A DNA stretch of 64,000 bases from Novosphingobium rosa NBRC 15208. Lineage in GTDB: Bacteria; Pseudomonadota; Alphaproteobacteria; Sphingomonadales; Sphingomonadaceae. The stretch spans positions 124,001-188,000 of the forward strand of contig NZ_BCZE01000009.1 in the NCBI RefSeq assembly GCF_001598555.1. Reading direction: 5' to 3'. Below, piece after piece: positions 52,382 to 61,221 of this stretch. The notes below the pieces were generated by a model. That model saw nothing but the letters and a program-made list of their open reading frames with translations, had not been told where the DNA came from and did no database searches. Position numbers and translations under genes: made by a program. The stretch's first letter is position 1. Every line of letters starts with the position of its first letter.

Positions 52382-53845
52382 ATGACGGATTCCGGATTTC
52401 TGACGTCCGCACAGCTTGCCGGGCAGTATTTCACCGGGGAATGGGTCACCGGAGACACGGCGGTCGACGCCGTCGAACCGGGGGCCGGCGGACCTCTGGG
52501 CAAGGTCGCGATGGTTTCGCCCGGCACGGTGCGCGCCAGCAGCGCCGCCGCGCGCAAGGCGCAGCAGGGCTGGGCCGCAGCCTCCCCCGACGCCCGGGCC
52601 GAGGTCTTTCTGAAGGCGCTGGAGATCGGCCGCGCCCATAGCGCGGAGATCATCGACTGGGTGGTGCGCGAAAGCGGTTCGGTGCGGGCCAAGGCGGGGT
52701 TCGAGCTGTCCGTCACGCTCAAGTCGATCCAGCTGGCCGCCGCCATGCCGCATCAGGCGCAAGGCCTCGTTCTGCCCAGCGAGCCGGGCCGCACCAGTCT
52801 GGCGCGTCGCCGTCCGCTGGGCGTGGTGGGGGTCATCTCGCCCTTCAACTTCCCGCTCTATCTGGCGATGCGCGCGGTGGCGCCGGCCCTGGCGGTGGGC
52901 AATGCCGTGGTGCTGAAGCCTGATCCGCGCACCGCGATCTGTGGCGGTCTGGTGATCGCCCGCCTCTTCGAGCTGGCGGGCCTGCCTGTGGGCGTGCTGC
53001 ATGTGCTGCCCGGCGACGGCGCGGCGGGCGAGGCGCTCTGCACCGATCCCGATGTGGCGATGATCCAGTTCACCGGCTCGACCGGCGCGGGCCGCATGGT
53101 GGGCCGCACCGCCAGCGAACATCTCAAGAAGGTCTCGCTGGAGCTGGGCGGCAAGAACGCGCTGGTGGTGCTGGAGGATGCCGATCTCGATCTGGCGGTG
53201 AAGAATGCCGCATGGGGCACCTGGCTGCATCAGGGGCAGATCTGCATGTCGGCGGGGCGTGTCTTCGTGCAGCGGTCCATCGTCGAGGAGTTCTCGCGCC
53301 GTCTGGCCGAAAAGGCCAGGGCATTGCCCGTGGGTGATCCGAACAGGCCCGATGTCGCCGTCGGTCCGATCATCAATGCGCGCCAGTTCGATCATATCGC
53401 AAAGGTCGTCGCGCAGTCGCAGAGTGATGGCGCGCGGTTGCTGGCGGGCGGGCCGGGTGAGAGGCTGTTCTTCAACCCCACCGTGCTGGCGGGCGTGACC
53501 CCGCAGATGGCGGCCTACAGGGAAGAGATCTTCGGCCCCGTCGCGGTGATCGTGCCTTTCGATACCGACGAGGAGGCGATCACCATGGCCAATGACACCG
53601 AATACGGCCTGTCGGCGGCGGTGATTTCACGCGATGTGGCGCGCGCCATGGCGCTGGGTGACCGGCTGCACGCGGGGCTGCTGCATATCAACGACCAGAC
53701 CGTCAATGACGATGTGGTCAATCCCTTCGGCGGCGTGGGTGCTTCAGGCAATGGCACCAGCATTGGCGGCCCGGCCAATTGGGAGGAGTTCACCCATTGG
53801 CAGTGGGTGACGATCAAGAGCACGCCGCCAGCCTATCCGTTCTGA
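52382..53845 (+). CDS. NAD(P)-dependent aldehyde dehydrogenase, probably benzaldehyde dehydrogenase
   Basis: 487 residues. Catalytic Cys288 (HQGQICMSAGR), Glu254 (LELGGKN), Asn156 (ISPFNFPL), cofactor motif FTGSTGAGR. Pattern and length match benzaldehyde/vanillin-type dehydrogenases (XylC, Vdh), with the benzaldehyde-type ending NPFGGVGASGNGTSIGGPAN. As last gene of the cat-ben operon it would feed benzoate into BenABC. With the GMC enzyme on the other strand it completes a route from an aryl alcohol. Exact substrate is inferred. Confidence 0.88.
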   Translation: MTDSGFLTSAQLAGQYFTGEWVTGDTAVDAVEPGAGGPLGKVAMVSPGTVRASSAAARKAQQGWAAASPDARAEVFLKALEIGRAHSAEIIDWVVRESGSVRAKAGFELSVTLKSIQLAAAMPHQAQGLVLPSEPGRTSLARRRPLGVVGVISPFNFPLYLAMRAVAPALAVGNAVVLKPDPRTAICGGLVIARLFELAGLPVGVLHVLPGDGAAGEALCTDPDVAMIQFTGSTGAGRMVGRTASEHLKKVSLELGGKNALVVLEDADLDLAVKNAAWGTWLHQGQICMSAGRVFVQRSIVEEFSRRLAEKARALPVGDPNRPDVAVGPIINARQFDHIAKVVAQSQSDGARLLAGGPGERLFFNPTVLAGVTPQMAAYREEIFGPVAVIVPFDTDEEAITMANDTEYGLSAAVISRDVARAMALGDRLHAGLLHINDQTVNDDVVNPFGGVGASGNGTSIGGPANWEEFTHWQWVTIKSTPPAYPF

Positions 53846-53852
53846 GCAATCG

Positions 53853-53942
53853 GCAGCGGATGGCCGGGAGAGGTCGTCCGCTGCGCGAGCCATGATCGGC
53901 AGGGGCGGAAACTGGCGCCGCAAATCCGGCTCTGCCGGATTT
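53853..53942 (+). terminator. Double hairpin ending the cat-ben operon
   Basis: First stem GCAGCGGA/TCCGCTGC (53853-53860 and 53877-53884). Second, stronger stem AAATCCGGC-tct-GCCGGATTT (53922-53942) with A before and T after a GC core. The next gene starts 131 bases on. A further stem CCACCA/TGGTGG (53968-53987) lies in that gap, perhaps in the next gene's control region. Confidence 0.65.
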
Positions 53943-54072
53943 CCAAACAGTCTCTAAGTCAAATGCCCCACCACCGGCTGCTGGTGGCATACGGGGCTGG
54001 CAACGTCCTACCTTATAACGGCAAAACCGGGTCCATCCGGCTTCACCCGGCGTTATCAGTGGGACATGATGC

Positions 54073-55614
54073 ATGCGCTTTTTTCGTTTCCTTTCCGCAA
54101 GTTTGCTGGCCGGATGCGCCGTGCTGCCGGCCATGGTGCCCGCGCATGCCGCTGCCGATAAGGGCGGGAATGCCAGCGCGGCGCAGGCGCGGGCCATGCT
54201 GCCCGAATTCGTCACCTTCCTGAAGCTGCCCAACGTCATGTTCCAGTCGAGCGCCGACATGCGCCGCAACGCCGATTGGGCGGAAGCGGCCTTCAGGCGT
54301 CATGGCTTCACCGCCAGCCAGTTGCCCGATCACGAGACCCCGATGGTCTTCGCGCAATGGGGCAAGGTGGACCCGAAGAAGAAGACCGTGCTGTTCTATG
54401 CCCATATGGACGGGCAGGCGGTGTTCCCCAAACAATGGGACACGCCGCCATGGGAGCCGACGCTGCGCCGCAAGCTGCCCGATGGACGCTATGAAACGCT
54501 GCCTCTGGAACAGCTGACGCAAGGCGCCATGCCCGATCCGGACTGGCGGCTTTTCGCGCGCTCCTCGGCGGATGACAAGGCGCCGATCATCATGCTGATG
54601 GCGGCGATGGACGCGCTGCGTGCCGGTGGCAAAAGCCCCGCCATCAATGTGAAGATCATCATCGATTCCCATGAGGAAGGCGGCCCGCCCACGCTGGATG
54701 AGGTGGTGAAGAACAACGCCGCCTTGCTGAAAGCCGATGCGGTGGTGATGCTGGATGGGCCGATGCATGCCAGCAACCGGCCCACGCTGGTCTTCGGCCA
54801 TCGCGGCGGCACGGGCTTTGCGCTGACGGTCTTCGGCGCGGGCGAGGAGTTGCACAGCGGCCATTACGGCAATTATGCCCCCAACCCCGTCTTTGCGCTG
54901 GCCGATCTGCTGTCCGCGATGAAGGATGCCGATGGCAGGGTGACCATTCCCGGTTTTTACGATGGGGTCAGCTTCGATCCCCGAACCAAGGCCGTGCTGG
55001 CCGCCGTGCCTGACGATGAGGCGGGTTTGCGCCATCGCCTGGGCATCGCGGCGAACGAAAAGGTCGGCGAGAATTATCAGGAGGCGATGAACTATCCCAC
55101 GCTCAACGTTTCGGCGATGAAGGCGGGGGAGCCGGACAGCCACCGCTCGGTAATCCCGGCGTCGGCCACGGCCTGGTTCGATCTGCGCACCGTGCCCGCC
55201 ACGCCGGGCCCGCGTGAGCTGGCGCTGGTGCGCGCATGGGTTGAGAGCAAGGGCTATCATCTGGTGCAGGGCACGCCCACGCCGGAGGAACGCGCCCGCT
55301 ATCCGCATCTGGCCGCCATCAGCGGCGGCGGGGGGATGGAGGCGTTGATGACGCCTCTGGAAGCTCCCGTGGGCCGCTGGGCCGCCAGCGCCTTGCGCAA
55401 GCAGAGCGGGCAGGAGCCGGTCCGCATCCCCATCATGGGCGGCGGCGTGCCGACCGCGCCTTTCTCTCACACTCTGGGGGTGCCGGTGCTGCTGATCCCG
55501 CTGGTCAATGCCGATGACAATCAGCATGCCGCCAATGAGAACCTGCGGATGGGCAATTATTTCTACGGCGTCGATGCGCTTTACCGCCTTTTCCTCGAAC
55601 CTTATGCAGGGTGA
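54073..55614 (+). CDS. M20-family metallopeptidase, exported
   Basis: 513 residues of the M20/M25/M40 family: metal-binding YAHMDGQ, bridging Asp in RSSADDKAPI, catalytic Glu pair in IIDSHEEGGPP, DGP and a dimerisation domain in the middle (GGTGFALTVFGAGEELHSGH). It hydrolyses dipeptides, N-acyl amino acids or similar. The signal region contains SASLLAGC, a good lipobox (Cys15), so it may be a lipoprotein; a normal signal peptide ending AHA is the alternative. The gamma-glutamyltransferase gene follows after four bases. Confidence 0.9.
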   Translation: MRFFRFLSASLLAGCAVLPAMVPAHAAADKGGNASAAQARAMLPEFVTFLKLPNVMFQSSADMRRNADWAEAAFRRHGFTASQLPDHETPMVFAQWGKVDPKKKTVLFYAHMDGQAVFPKQWDTPPWEPTLRRKLPDGRYETLPLEQLTQGAMPDPDWRLFARSSADDKAPIIMLMAAMDALRAGGKSPAINVKIIIDSHEEGGPPTLDEVVKNNAALLKADAVVMLDGPMHASNRPTLVFGHRGGTGFALTVFGAGEELHSGHYGNYAPNPVFALADLLSAMKDADGRVTIPGFYDGVSFDPRTKAVLAAVPDDEAGLRHRLGIAANEKVGENYQEAMNYPTLNVSAMKAGEPDSHRSVIPASATAWFDLRTVPATPGPRELALVRAWVESKGYHLVQGTPTPEERARYPHLAAISGGGGMEALMTPLEAPVGRWAASALRKQSGQEPVRIPIMGGGVPTAPFSHTLGVPVLLIPLVNADDNQHAANENLRMGNYFYGVDALYRLFLEPYAG

Positions 55615-55618
55615 TCCC

Positions 55619-57472
55619 ATGGAGTCAGGTTTCAGTCGCCGTGCTTTTGGTGCCGCCGCTCTGGCAGGGGGCATTGCCGGAGCCTTGCCCGCCTCGGCGC
55701 AGAACGCGCCCGCATCGCCGCCCGAACCCACACGGCTGGTCAGCAAGGGCGAAACGCTGCGGCCCGAGATCGTCGGCCAGTTCGGCATCGTCGCGGCGGG
55801 GCGGCATTACGCCTGCGAGGCGGCGATGCGCATGCTGATGGCGGGCGGCAATGCCACCGATGCCGGGGTCGCCGCCGTCTTTGCCGCCGCCGTGACGGAA
55901 ATCTCGCATTTCGGCTTCGGGGGCGAGGCGCCCACGATCCTTTATGACGCCGCCAGCAACGCGGTTTCGGTCATCAACGGGCAGGGCGTTGCGCCCGCTC
56001 TGGCCACGCCAGACACGTTTGCCGAAGCGGGGGTGATCCCCGGCAATGGCCCCAATGGCGGCACGGTGCCTGCGATGGTCGATGCCATGGCGCGGGCATT
56101 GCAACTCAATGGCACCAAAAGCCTGCATGAGGTTTTGGAACCGGCCATCGAACTGGCTGACGGCTTCGTGATGTACAACTTTCTGGCCGAGGTCTTTGCC
56201 AGCCAGCAGAAGGCGACATCGCGCTACCATTCCGCTTACGAAACCTATTACCCCGGTGGCAAGCTGCCCCGGACCGGGGAGATTTTCCGTCAGCCCAATC
56301 TGGCGCGCACCATCCGCAAGTTGGCGGCGGCCAGCAAGGCCGAGATGACCCGTTCCAAGAACCGCAGCAAGGCCATTCAGGCCGGGCGCGATGCCTTTTA
56401 CAAGGGCGATATCGCGCGGGCCATCGGCGCGGCGATGCAGGCCGATGGCGGGCTGATGCGCTATGAGGATCTGGCGCGCTATCAAGGCAAGGTGGAAAAA
56501 CCGGTCACCACCGATGTCTTCGGCTACACCGTCTGCAAGGGCGGTTTCTGGAGTCAGGGCCCGGCGCTGCTGATGGCGCTCAACATCCTCGAGGCTGCGG
56601 GCATCGCCCGGATGACGCCCGACAGCGACGTCTATCTCCACACCGTGGCCGAGGCGCTGAAGCTGGCCTTCGATGACCGCAATGCCTTCTTTGGCGATCC
56701 GGCTTTCGCGCAGGTGCCCGCAAAGGGCCTGCTGTCGAAGGCCTATGCCGCTCAGCGCGCCGGGCTGATCGGCCCGATGGCCTCGCTGGAGCATCGCTAC
56801 GGCGATCCATGGGCCTTCGAGGGCAGTCCGCGCGGCACGTCCGCCTTCACCCCGCACCGCCTGAAGGCCAGGCCGGGGCAAAGCGCCGACACCACCGCCA
56901 TCGAGGTGGTCGACCGCCATGGCAATCTCTTCAGCTGCACGCCCAGTTCGGGCTGGCTGCTGGGCGGCGCCTATATCGCGGGCGAGACCGGCGTGCCGAT
57001 GAGCAACCGCATGACTGTCTTCGATCTCGATCCCGCCAGCCCCAATGTGCTGGCGCCCGGCAAGCGGCCGCGCACCACGCTTTCGCCCAGCATTGTCCTC
57101 AAGGAAGGAGCGCCCTTTCTGGCCATCGGCACGCCGGGGGGCGACAATCAGGATCAGCAGATCCTCAACGTGCTGCTGCGCGTGCTGGCCTTTGGCGAGC
57201 CCTTGCAGCAGGCGGTGGAGGCGCCGCGCATCAACTCGCTGCATTTCCACGGCTCCTTCTCGATCAAGAAGGACGAGCCCGGAAAGCTGGAGATCGAAAA
57301 CCGTATCCCGCAGGCCACCCGCGATGCTCTGACGGCGCGGGGTCACAAGCTGGATGTGCTGGGCCCCTATGCCATTTCCACCGGCATTGTGGCGGCGGGA
57401 GTGGTGCCGGGCTTTGGCACCTTGCGCGGCGCGGCGGATGTGCGGCGCGAGCGTTACGCCTTCGGCTGGTAA
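55619..57472 (+). CDS. Gamma-glutamyltransferase family protein, Tat-exported
   Basis: 617 residues. The N-terminus has a twin-arginine motif (SRRAFGAAALAGG). Large-subunit region: GMIAAGRHYA-like HYACEAAMRMLMAGGNATDA. Autoprocessing/nucleophile Thr425 in ADTTAIEVVDRHGN; GSGM-like region replaced by SSGWLLGGAY. The known GGT fold hydrolyses or transfers gamma-glutamyl groups (glutathione and others), but the altered second motif suggests a sub-family with other amide substrates. ATG 55619 was chosen; an ATG at 55604 overlaps the peptidase gene. It is probably co-transcribed with the M20 gene. Confidence 0.88.
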   Translation: MESGFSRRAFGAAALAGGIAGALPASAQNAPASPPEPTRLVSKGETLRPEIVGQFGIVAAGRHYACEAAMRMLMAGGNATDAGVAAVFAAAVTEISHFGFGGEAPTILYDAASNAVSVINGQGVAPALATPDTFAEAGVIPGNGPNGGTVPAMVDAMARALQLNGTKSLHEVLEPAIELADGFVMYNFLAEVFASQQKATSRYHSAYETYYPGGKLPRTGEIFRQPNLARTIRKLAAASKAEMTRSKNRSKAIQAGRDAFYKGDIARAIGAAMQADGGLMRYEDLARYQGKVEKPVTTDVFGYTVCKGGFWSQGPALLMALNILEAAGIARMTPDSDVYLHTVAEALKLAFDDRNAFFGDPAFAQVPAKGLLSKAYAAQRAGLIGPMASLEHRYGDPWAFEGSPRGTSAFTPHRLKARPGQSADTTAIEVVDRHGNLFSCTPSSGWLLGGAYIAGETGVPMSNRMTVFDLDPASPNVLAPGKRPRTTLSPSIVLKEGAPFLAIGTPGGDNQDQQILNVLLRVLAFGEPLQQAVEAPRINSLHFHGSFSIKKDEPGKLEIENRIPQATRDALTARGHKLDVLGPYAISTGIVAAGVVPGFGTLRGAADVRRERYAFGW

Positions 57473-57503
57473 GGCGGCAAAAACACCATAAGCAAAAACA
57501 AAG

Positions 57504-57527
57504 GGGAGCGGTTTGCAAACCGCTCCC
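57504..57527 (-). terminator. Perfect 24-bp palindrome between convergent genes
   Basis: Arms GGGAGCGGTTTG and CAAACCGCTCCC abut. On the minus strand the stem is followed by CCTTTGTTTTTGC, so it terminates the receptor transcript; on the plus strand AAAACC follows. Confidence 0.75.
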
Positions 57528-57531
57528 AAAA

Positions 57532-57585
57532 CCATGCGCGCCAGCCTTGCGCATGGTGGTCGATCCGGCTTCCCCCGGATCGACC
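57532..57585 (+). terminator. Two further perfect hairpins between convergent genes
   Basis: Stem CCATGCGC/GCGCATGG (57532-57539, 57549-57556) and stem GGTCGATCCGG/CCGGATCGACC (57558-57568, 57575-57585, 6-nt loop) followed by GTTTC. They sit after the transferase stop and likely stop its transcript, together with the palindrome to the left. Confidence 0.6.
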
Positions 57586-57597
57586 GTTTCAACATCG

Positions 57598-60369
57598 TCA
57601 GAAGCTGAAATTGACGCGCCCGTAATAAAAACCGCCCGAAAAACCGTAGGGCGCATAAGGATTGTACAAGGAGAAGCCCGAGGATTGCAGCGAGACCGGC
57701 AGCTTGTCGGGATAGATGTTGAACAGATTGTTGGCGCCAGCGGTCAGCTTGATCCCCTTGGTCAGCTGATAGCCCAGCTCCAGATCGACCAGCGTCTTGG
57801 GGCTGACGGTGGCATCGGGCGCTCCGGCATAGGCGGCGGTGCCGGGATAATAGCTGGAGGTCTGGGTGACCGAGCCATAGCGCGTGGCGCGCACCATGGC
57901 GCTGACCGGGCCCTTCGTCCAGTTGACGCTGCCGATGATCTTGGAACGCGGCGTGCCCTGCGTGAAATCGCCCTGCCGCGTGCGCCCGATCAGCACCAGA
58001 CCTGCATTCTTCAGCACATCGGGCAGATCGTCGATATGGGTGAAGATGGTCTTGTTGAGATTGGCCGAAACGCTCAGGTTGAAGCTGCCCAGCTTTGTCT
58101 CGGGCACGCGATAGGTGGCCACCACATCCAGCCCGCGGGTGCGGGTGCTGGCGGCGTTGGAGAAATAGAAGCCCCCCGCCGAATTGAGGATCCCCGCCGA
58201 GCGCAGCACGCTGAGCACCGTATTGCCCTGCAATGTTTCAGACAGCAGGATACGGTCCTTGATGGCGATCTGATAGGCATCCACCGTCACCGTCAGGCGC
58301 GGAATGGCGGTGAAGACCACGCCCACCGAATAGTTGGTCGAGCGTTCGGGCTTGAGCGGCTTGGCCCCCAGCGCAATGGCCGCGGGTGTATCGACCGGCA
58401 GGGCCGAAACCGGCAGCAGCACGCCGTTCACGCTGATCGTGCTGGCCGAGGAATAATGCTCCTGCTGCAAGGTCGGCGCGCGGAAGCCGGTGCTGGCCGT
58501 GCCGCGCAGGGCAAAGCCGCGCATGGGTTCAAGCCGCAGCGAGACCTTGCCGGTGCTGGTGTCGCCAAAGTCCGAATAATGCTCGTGGCGTCCGGCCAGC
58601 CCCAGTTCCACGCCCTGAATGATCTTGCCTTCAAGACTGGCGTAGGCGCTCCAGGCATTGCGCTTCCATGTCCCCGCCGAGGAGGCCGGGAAGCCGTTCA
58701 CGCCCTGAGAGCCCACCGCGCGCATCACCCCGGCATAGGGCCCGGTGGTCGAGACATAGCCGCCATTGACGTAGGATGTCGGATCGCCCGCACCGATGGT
58801 GAAACTGTCGCGGCGGTACTCGGCGCCCACGGCCACCAGCACCGGCTCGACCAGCCCGATGTCGACCGGGCGTGACAGGTCGAGGTTGGTCGTCCATTCG
58901 CTGGTGCCCAGCTTGCCGACGTAGAAGGTGGTCGGCCCCGTCGGCCCGAGCGAGACGTTGAGCGCGCTCTTTTCCTCATACTCCACGCGGTCGTCGGAAT
59001 AGGTGGTGGAAAGGTCGAACTTGATCTGCGCCGGGCCTGTGCCTTTCACCCCCAGCGCGGCCTGATAGTCGTAATCGGTGAGGTAAAGGTGCGGCGAATA
59101 GCCGTTGGGGAAGAGTTCGGTGTAATTGGTGTTGGCGGTGGGCGTGCGATAGGTCAGCCAGCCATCGGCCTGACGGATGCTGGCCGTATCGAAGCTGTAG
59201 AGCGTGACCGCCTCGCCCACCGGCATCTCGAAGTCGATGGCGCCATTGGCCCCCACCGCGCCGGGCTGGCCGCCCATGTTGGTCCATTGATTGACCAGCG
59301 TGTTGATCCCGCTGCGATAGGTATGGCCCTGCGTGTAGGCCTCCGCCGAGAGATGCAGCGTGCCTTCGCCCAGCTTGAACCCCTTGTCGAGCTGCATGCG
59401 CCCCTGCGCGCCGTCGCCCGAGCCCGTCGCCCCGCCCAGCAGCGAGGCGCTGCCCGAGGTGTCGTTTTTCAGAACGACATTGATCACGCCCGCGATGGCG
59501 TCCGAACCATATTGCGCCGCCGCGCCATCACGCAGCACTTCCACGCGGCCAATGGCGTTCGAGGCGATCAGATCGAGATCCGGCGGCGACTGGCCCGAAA
59601 CGGTGGCGCCGTTGATGAACATGGTGGCTGTGTTGTGGCGGCGCTTGCCGTTGACCAGCACCAGCACCTCGTCGCTCGAAAGCCCGCGCAGCGAGAGCGT
59701 CTTGACCGCGAAGCTGGCGCCCGACCCCGCGCTCGACACGTTGATCGAGGGGACCAGCGTGCCCAGCAGATCGCGGGTGGATTGTTTGCCCGAGGTCTGC
59801 AGATCCGCCTTGCCGATCACATCGATCGGCACCGCGCTGCTGGTGACGGTGCGCCCCGTGGCGCGCGTGCCGGTGACGATGATCGTATCGCCGGCATTAT
59901 CGGCTTTTTCGGGGGCGGGGGCCGGTTCGGGATCGGGCGCGCTCATCGCCACATTGGCGGGCGCCGGGGCCATCATCAGCCTTGTGGGCTGCACGCTGGC
60001 CTGAGCGCCATTTGGGGCGCCGATGGGCATCAGCACCACCGCGCCCGATGCCGTCACGCTCATGCGCAGCGGGCGGCCCGCGATCAGCTTTTCCAGCGCC
60101 TCGCGGGTGGAGTACCAGCCCTTGATCTCGCCGGCGCGCAGGCTGGAGACCGCCTCGTAACGGAACAGCACCCGCAGGCCGGATTGCTGGCTCAGGCGCA
60201 GCAGCGCGTCGTTCATGTCCTGCGCGGGAATGTTGAAGAGATGCGCCTGCCCCAGCGTGCTGGCCTGCGCCTGAGCCAGCGCCGTTGCGCAAAGCCCGGG
60301 CGTGGCGCAGCCCAGTGCCGAGACCAGCAGGGCCGAGCGGATAAGTCTGATGGATTGGAGCGATCGCAT
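57598..60369 (-). CDS. STN-type TonB-dependent receptor of the peptidase locus
   Basis: About 923 residues. Signal peptide (basic RSLQSIRLIRS, cleavage near ALA-QA), STN domain (HLFNIPAQDMNDALLRLSQQ ... GLRVLFRY), a Pro/Ala-rich linker, TonB box (DTIIVTGTRA), plug (TRDLLGTLVPSINVSS, LSLRGLSSDEVLVLVNGKRR, VEVLRDGAAAQYGSDAIAGV) and barrel ending VNFSF. The STN domain marks it as a signalling receptor; the partner FecI/FecR genes are divergent to its right. ATG 60369 follows AGGGGG at about 11 bases. Ligand unknown, but the neighbours are hydrolases of peptides and amides. Confidence 0.9.
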   Translation of the reverse strand: MRSLQSIRLIRSALLVSALGCATPGLCATALAQAQASTLGQAHLFNIPAQDMNDALLRLSQQSGLRVLFRYEAVSSLRAGEIKGWYSTREALEKLIAGRPLRMSVTASGAVVLMPIGAPNGAQASVQPTRLMMAPAPANVAMSAPDPEPAPAPEKADNAGDTIIVTGTRATGRTVTSSAVPIDVIGKADLQTSGKQSTRDLLGTLVPSINVSSAGSGASFAVKTLSLRGLSSDEVLVLVNGKRRHNTATMFINGATVSGQSPPDLDLIASNAIGRVEVLRDGAAAQYGSDAIAGVINVVLKNDTSGSASLLGGATGSGDGAQGRMQLDKGFKLGEGTLHLSAEAYTQGHTYRSGINTLVNQWTNMGGQPGAVGANGAIDFEMPVGEAVTLYSFDTASIRQADGWLTYRTPTANTNYTELFPNGYSPHLYLTDYDYQAALGVKGTGPAQIKFDLSTTYSDDRVEYEEKSALNVSLGPTGPTTFYVGKLGTSEWTTNLDLSRPVDIGLVEPVLVAVGAEYRRDSFTIGAGDPTSYVNGGYVSTTGPYAGVMRAVGSQGVNGFPASSAGTWKRNAWSAYASLEGKIIQGVELGLAGRHEHYSDFGDTSTGKVSLRLEPMRGFALRGTASTGFRAPTLQQEHYSSASTISVNGVLLPVSALPVDTPAAIALGAKPLKPERSTNYSVGVVFTAIPRLTVTVDAYQIAIKDRILLSETLQGNTVLSVLRSAGILNSAGGFYFSNAASTRTRGLDVVATYRVPETKLGSFNLSVSANLNKTIFTHIDDLPDVLKNAGLVLIGRTRQGDFTQGTPRSKIIGSVNWTKGPVSAMVRATRYGSVTQTSSYYPGTAAYAGAPDATVSPKTLVDLELGYQLTKGIKLTAGANNLFNIYPDKLPVSLQSSGFSLYNPYAPYGFSGGFYYGRVNFSF

Positions 60370-60606
60370 GATGAGTGTCCCCCTGATATGATCGGCAAAA
60401 GCGCGCCATGCGGACCTCTCGTCCGGCGGGCGCTCATGAACTGGCATGCATCCGGTGAGACGAAGCTTGGGCAGGAGACCGCCAGTGCGCGAAGTGGGGC
60501 ATTTGACTTAGAGGGGCTGACCGGCAGTCTGGTTACTCTCCCGCCGCACAAAGGAAAAACGTTGGAAGAGCGATGATCTGGCTGGCCACCAAGAGCGGGG
60601 GCGCCA
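60370..60606. promoter_or_regulatory. Divergent region between receptor and sigma factor genes
   Basis: 237 bases that must contain both promoters. No dyad or clear hexamer pair stands out. CGTCTCA occurs on the minus strand at 60456-60462, which could be an ECF -10 element. Confidence 0.3.
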
Positions 60607-61221
60607 ATGGAGGATCTTCATGCCAAGCTGGAATGGTTCGAGAGGGATATTCTTCCTCACAGCCCCGTTTTGCGCTCACGCCTGCGCAAGCTGAAGGGCG
60701 CCGGGGAGGATCTGGACGATCTGGTCTCCGAGGTGCTGACCCGCGCCTATGCCAATTCGCGCTGGCAGCAGGTGAGCAATGGCCGCGCCTATCTCTTCAC
60801 CATCGCGCGCAACCTGCTGGTGGACAGCGCCAGGCGGCAGAAGGTGGTGGCTTTCGATTCCATCGTCGAGTTCGAGGCGTTGCAGAGCAGCTATGATTTT
60901 TCCGCCCATCTGTGCGCCCGCGATCAGCTGCGCAAGCTGCAGCCGGTGCTGGATGGCCTGCCGCCGCAACCGCGCCGGGTCTTCGTGGCGCGGCGTCTGC
61001 ATGAAAAATCGCTGGCGCAGATAGCGGAAGAGATGGGCTTGTCCGTCTCAACGGTTGAAAAACACTTGGGCGTTGCGCTGGCCGCCTTTATGAGGGCGCT
61101 CGCTCAGCAGGAACAAGAGGTGATCAGCGTTGGAAAGCAGCCCGACAGCGCCGCTTCGACAGCACGAGGAGGAGGCAATCCGCCATCTGCTCGCGTTGGA
61201 GAACGGGGGCAGCGAGGCTGA
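60607..61221 (+). CDS. ECF RNA polymerase sigma factor, FecI-like
   Basis: 204 residues: region 2 (GEDLDDLVSEVLTRAYANSR, GRAYLFTIARNLLVDSARRQ) and region 4 (LPPQPRRVFVARRLHEKSLA, QIAEEMGLSVSTVEKHLGVA). The last 30 residues, after HTH, are Gly/Arg-rich and are encoded over the start of the fecR-like gene, so they may be a by-product of the overlap. It is expected to transcribe the divergent receptor. ATG 60607 has only weak ribosome-binding signals (GGGGGCGCCA). Confidence 0.88.
   Translation: MEDLHAKLEWFERDILPHSPVLRSRLRKLKGAGEDLDDLVSEVLTRAYANSRWQQVSNGRAYLFTIARNLLVDSARRQKVVAFDSIVEFEALQSSYDFSAHLCARDQLRKLQPVLDGLPPQPRRVFVARRLHEKSLAQIAEEMGLSVSTVEKHLGVALAAFMRALAQQEQEVISVGKQPDSAASTARGGGNPPSARVGERGQRG

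Noticed and set aside
55625..57595. 656-codon minus-strand frame opposite the gamma-glutamyltransferase
   Set aside because: Shadow of a well-supported gene with a Tat signal and catalytic Thr.
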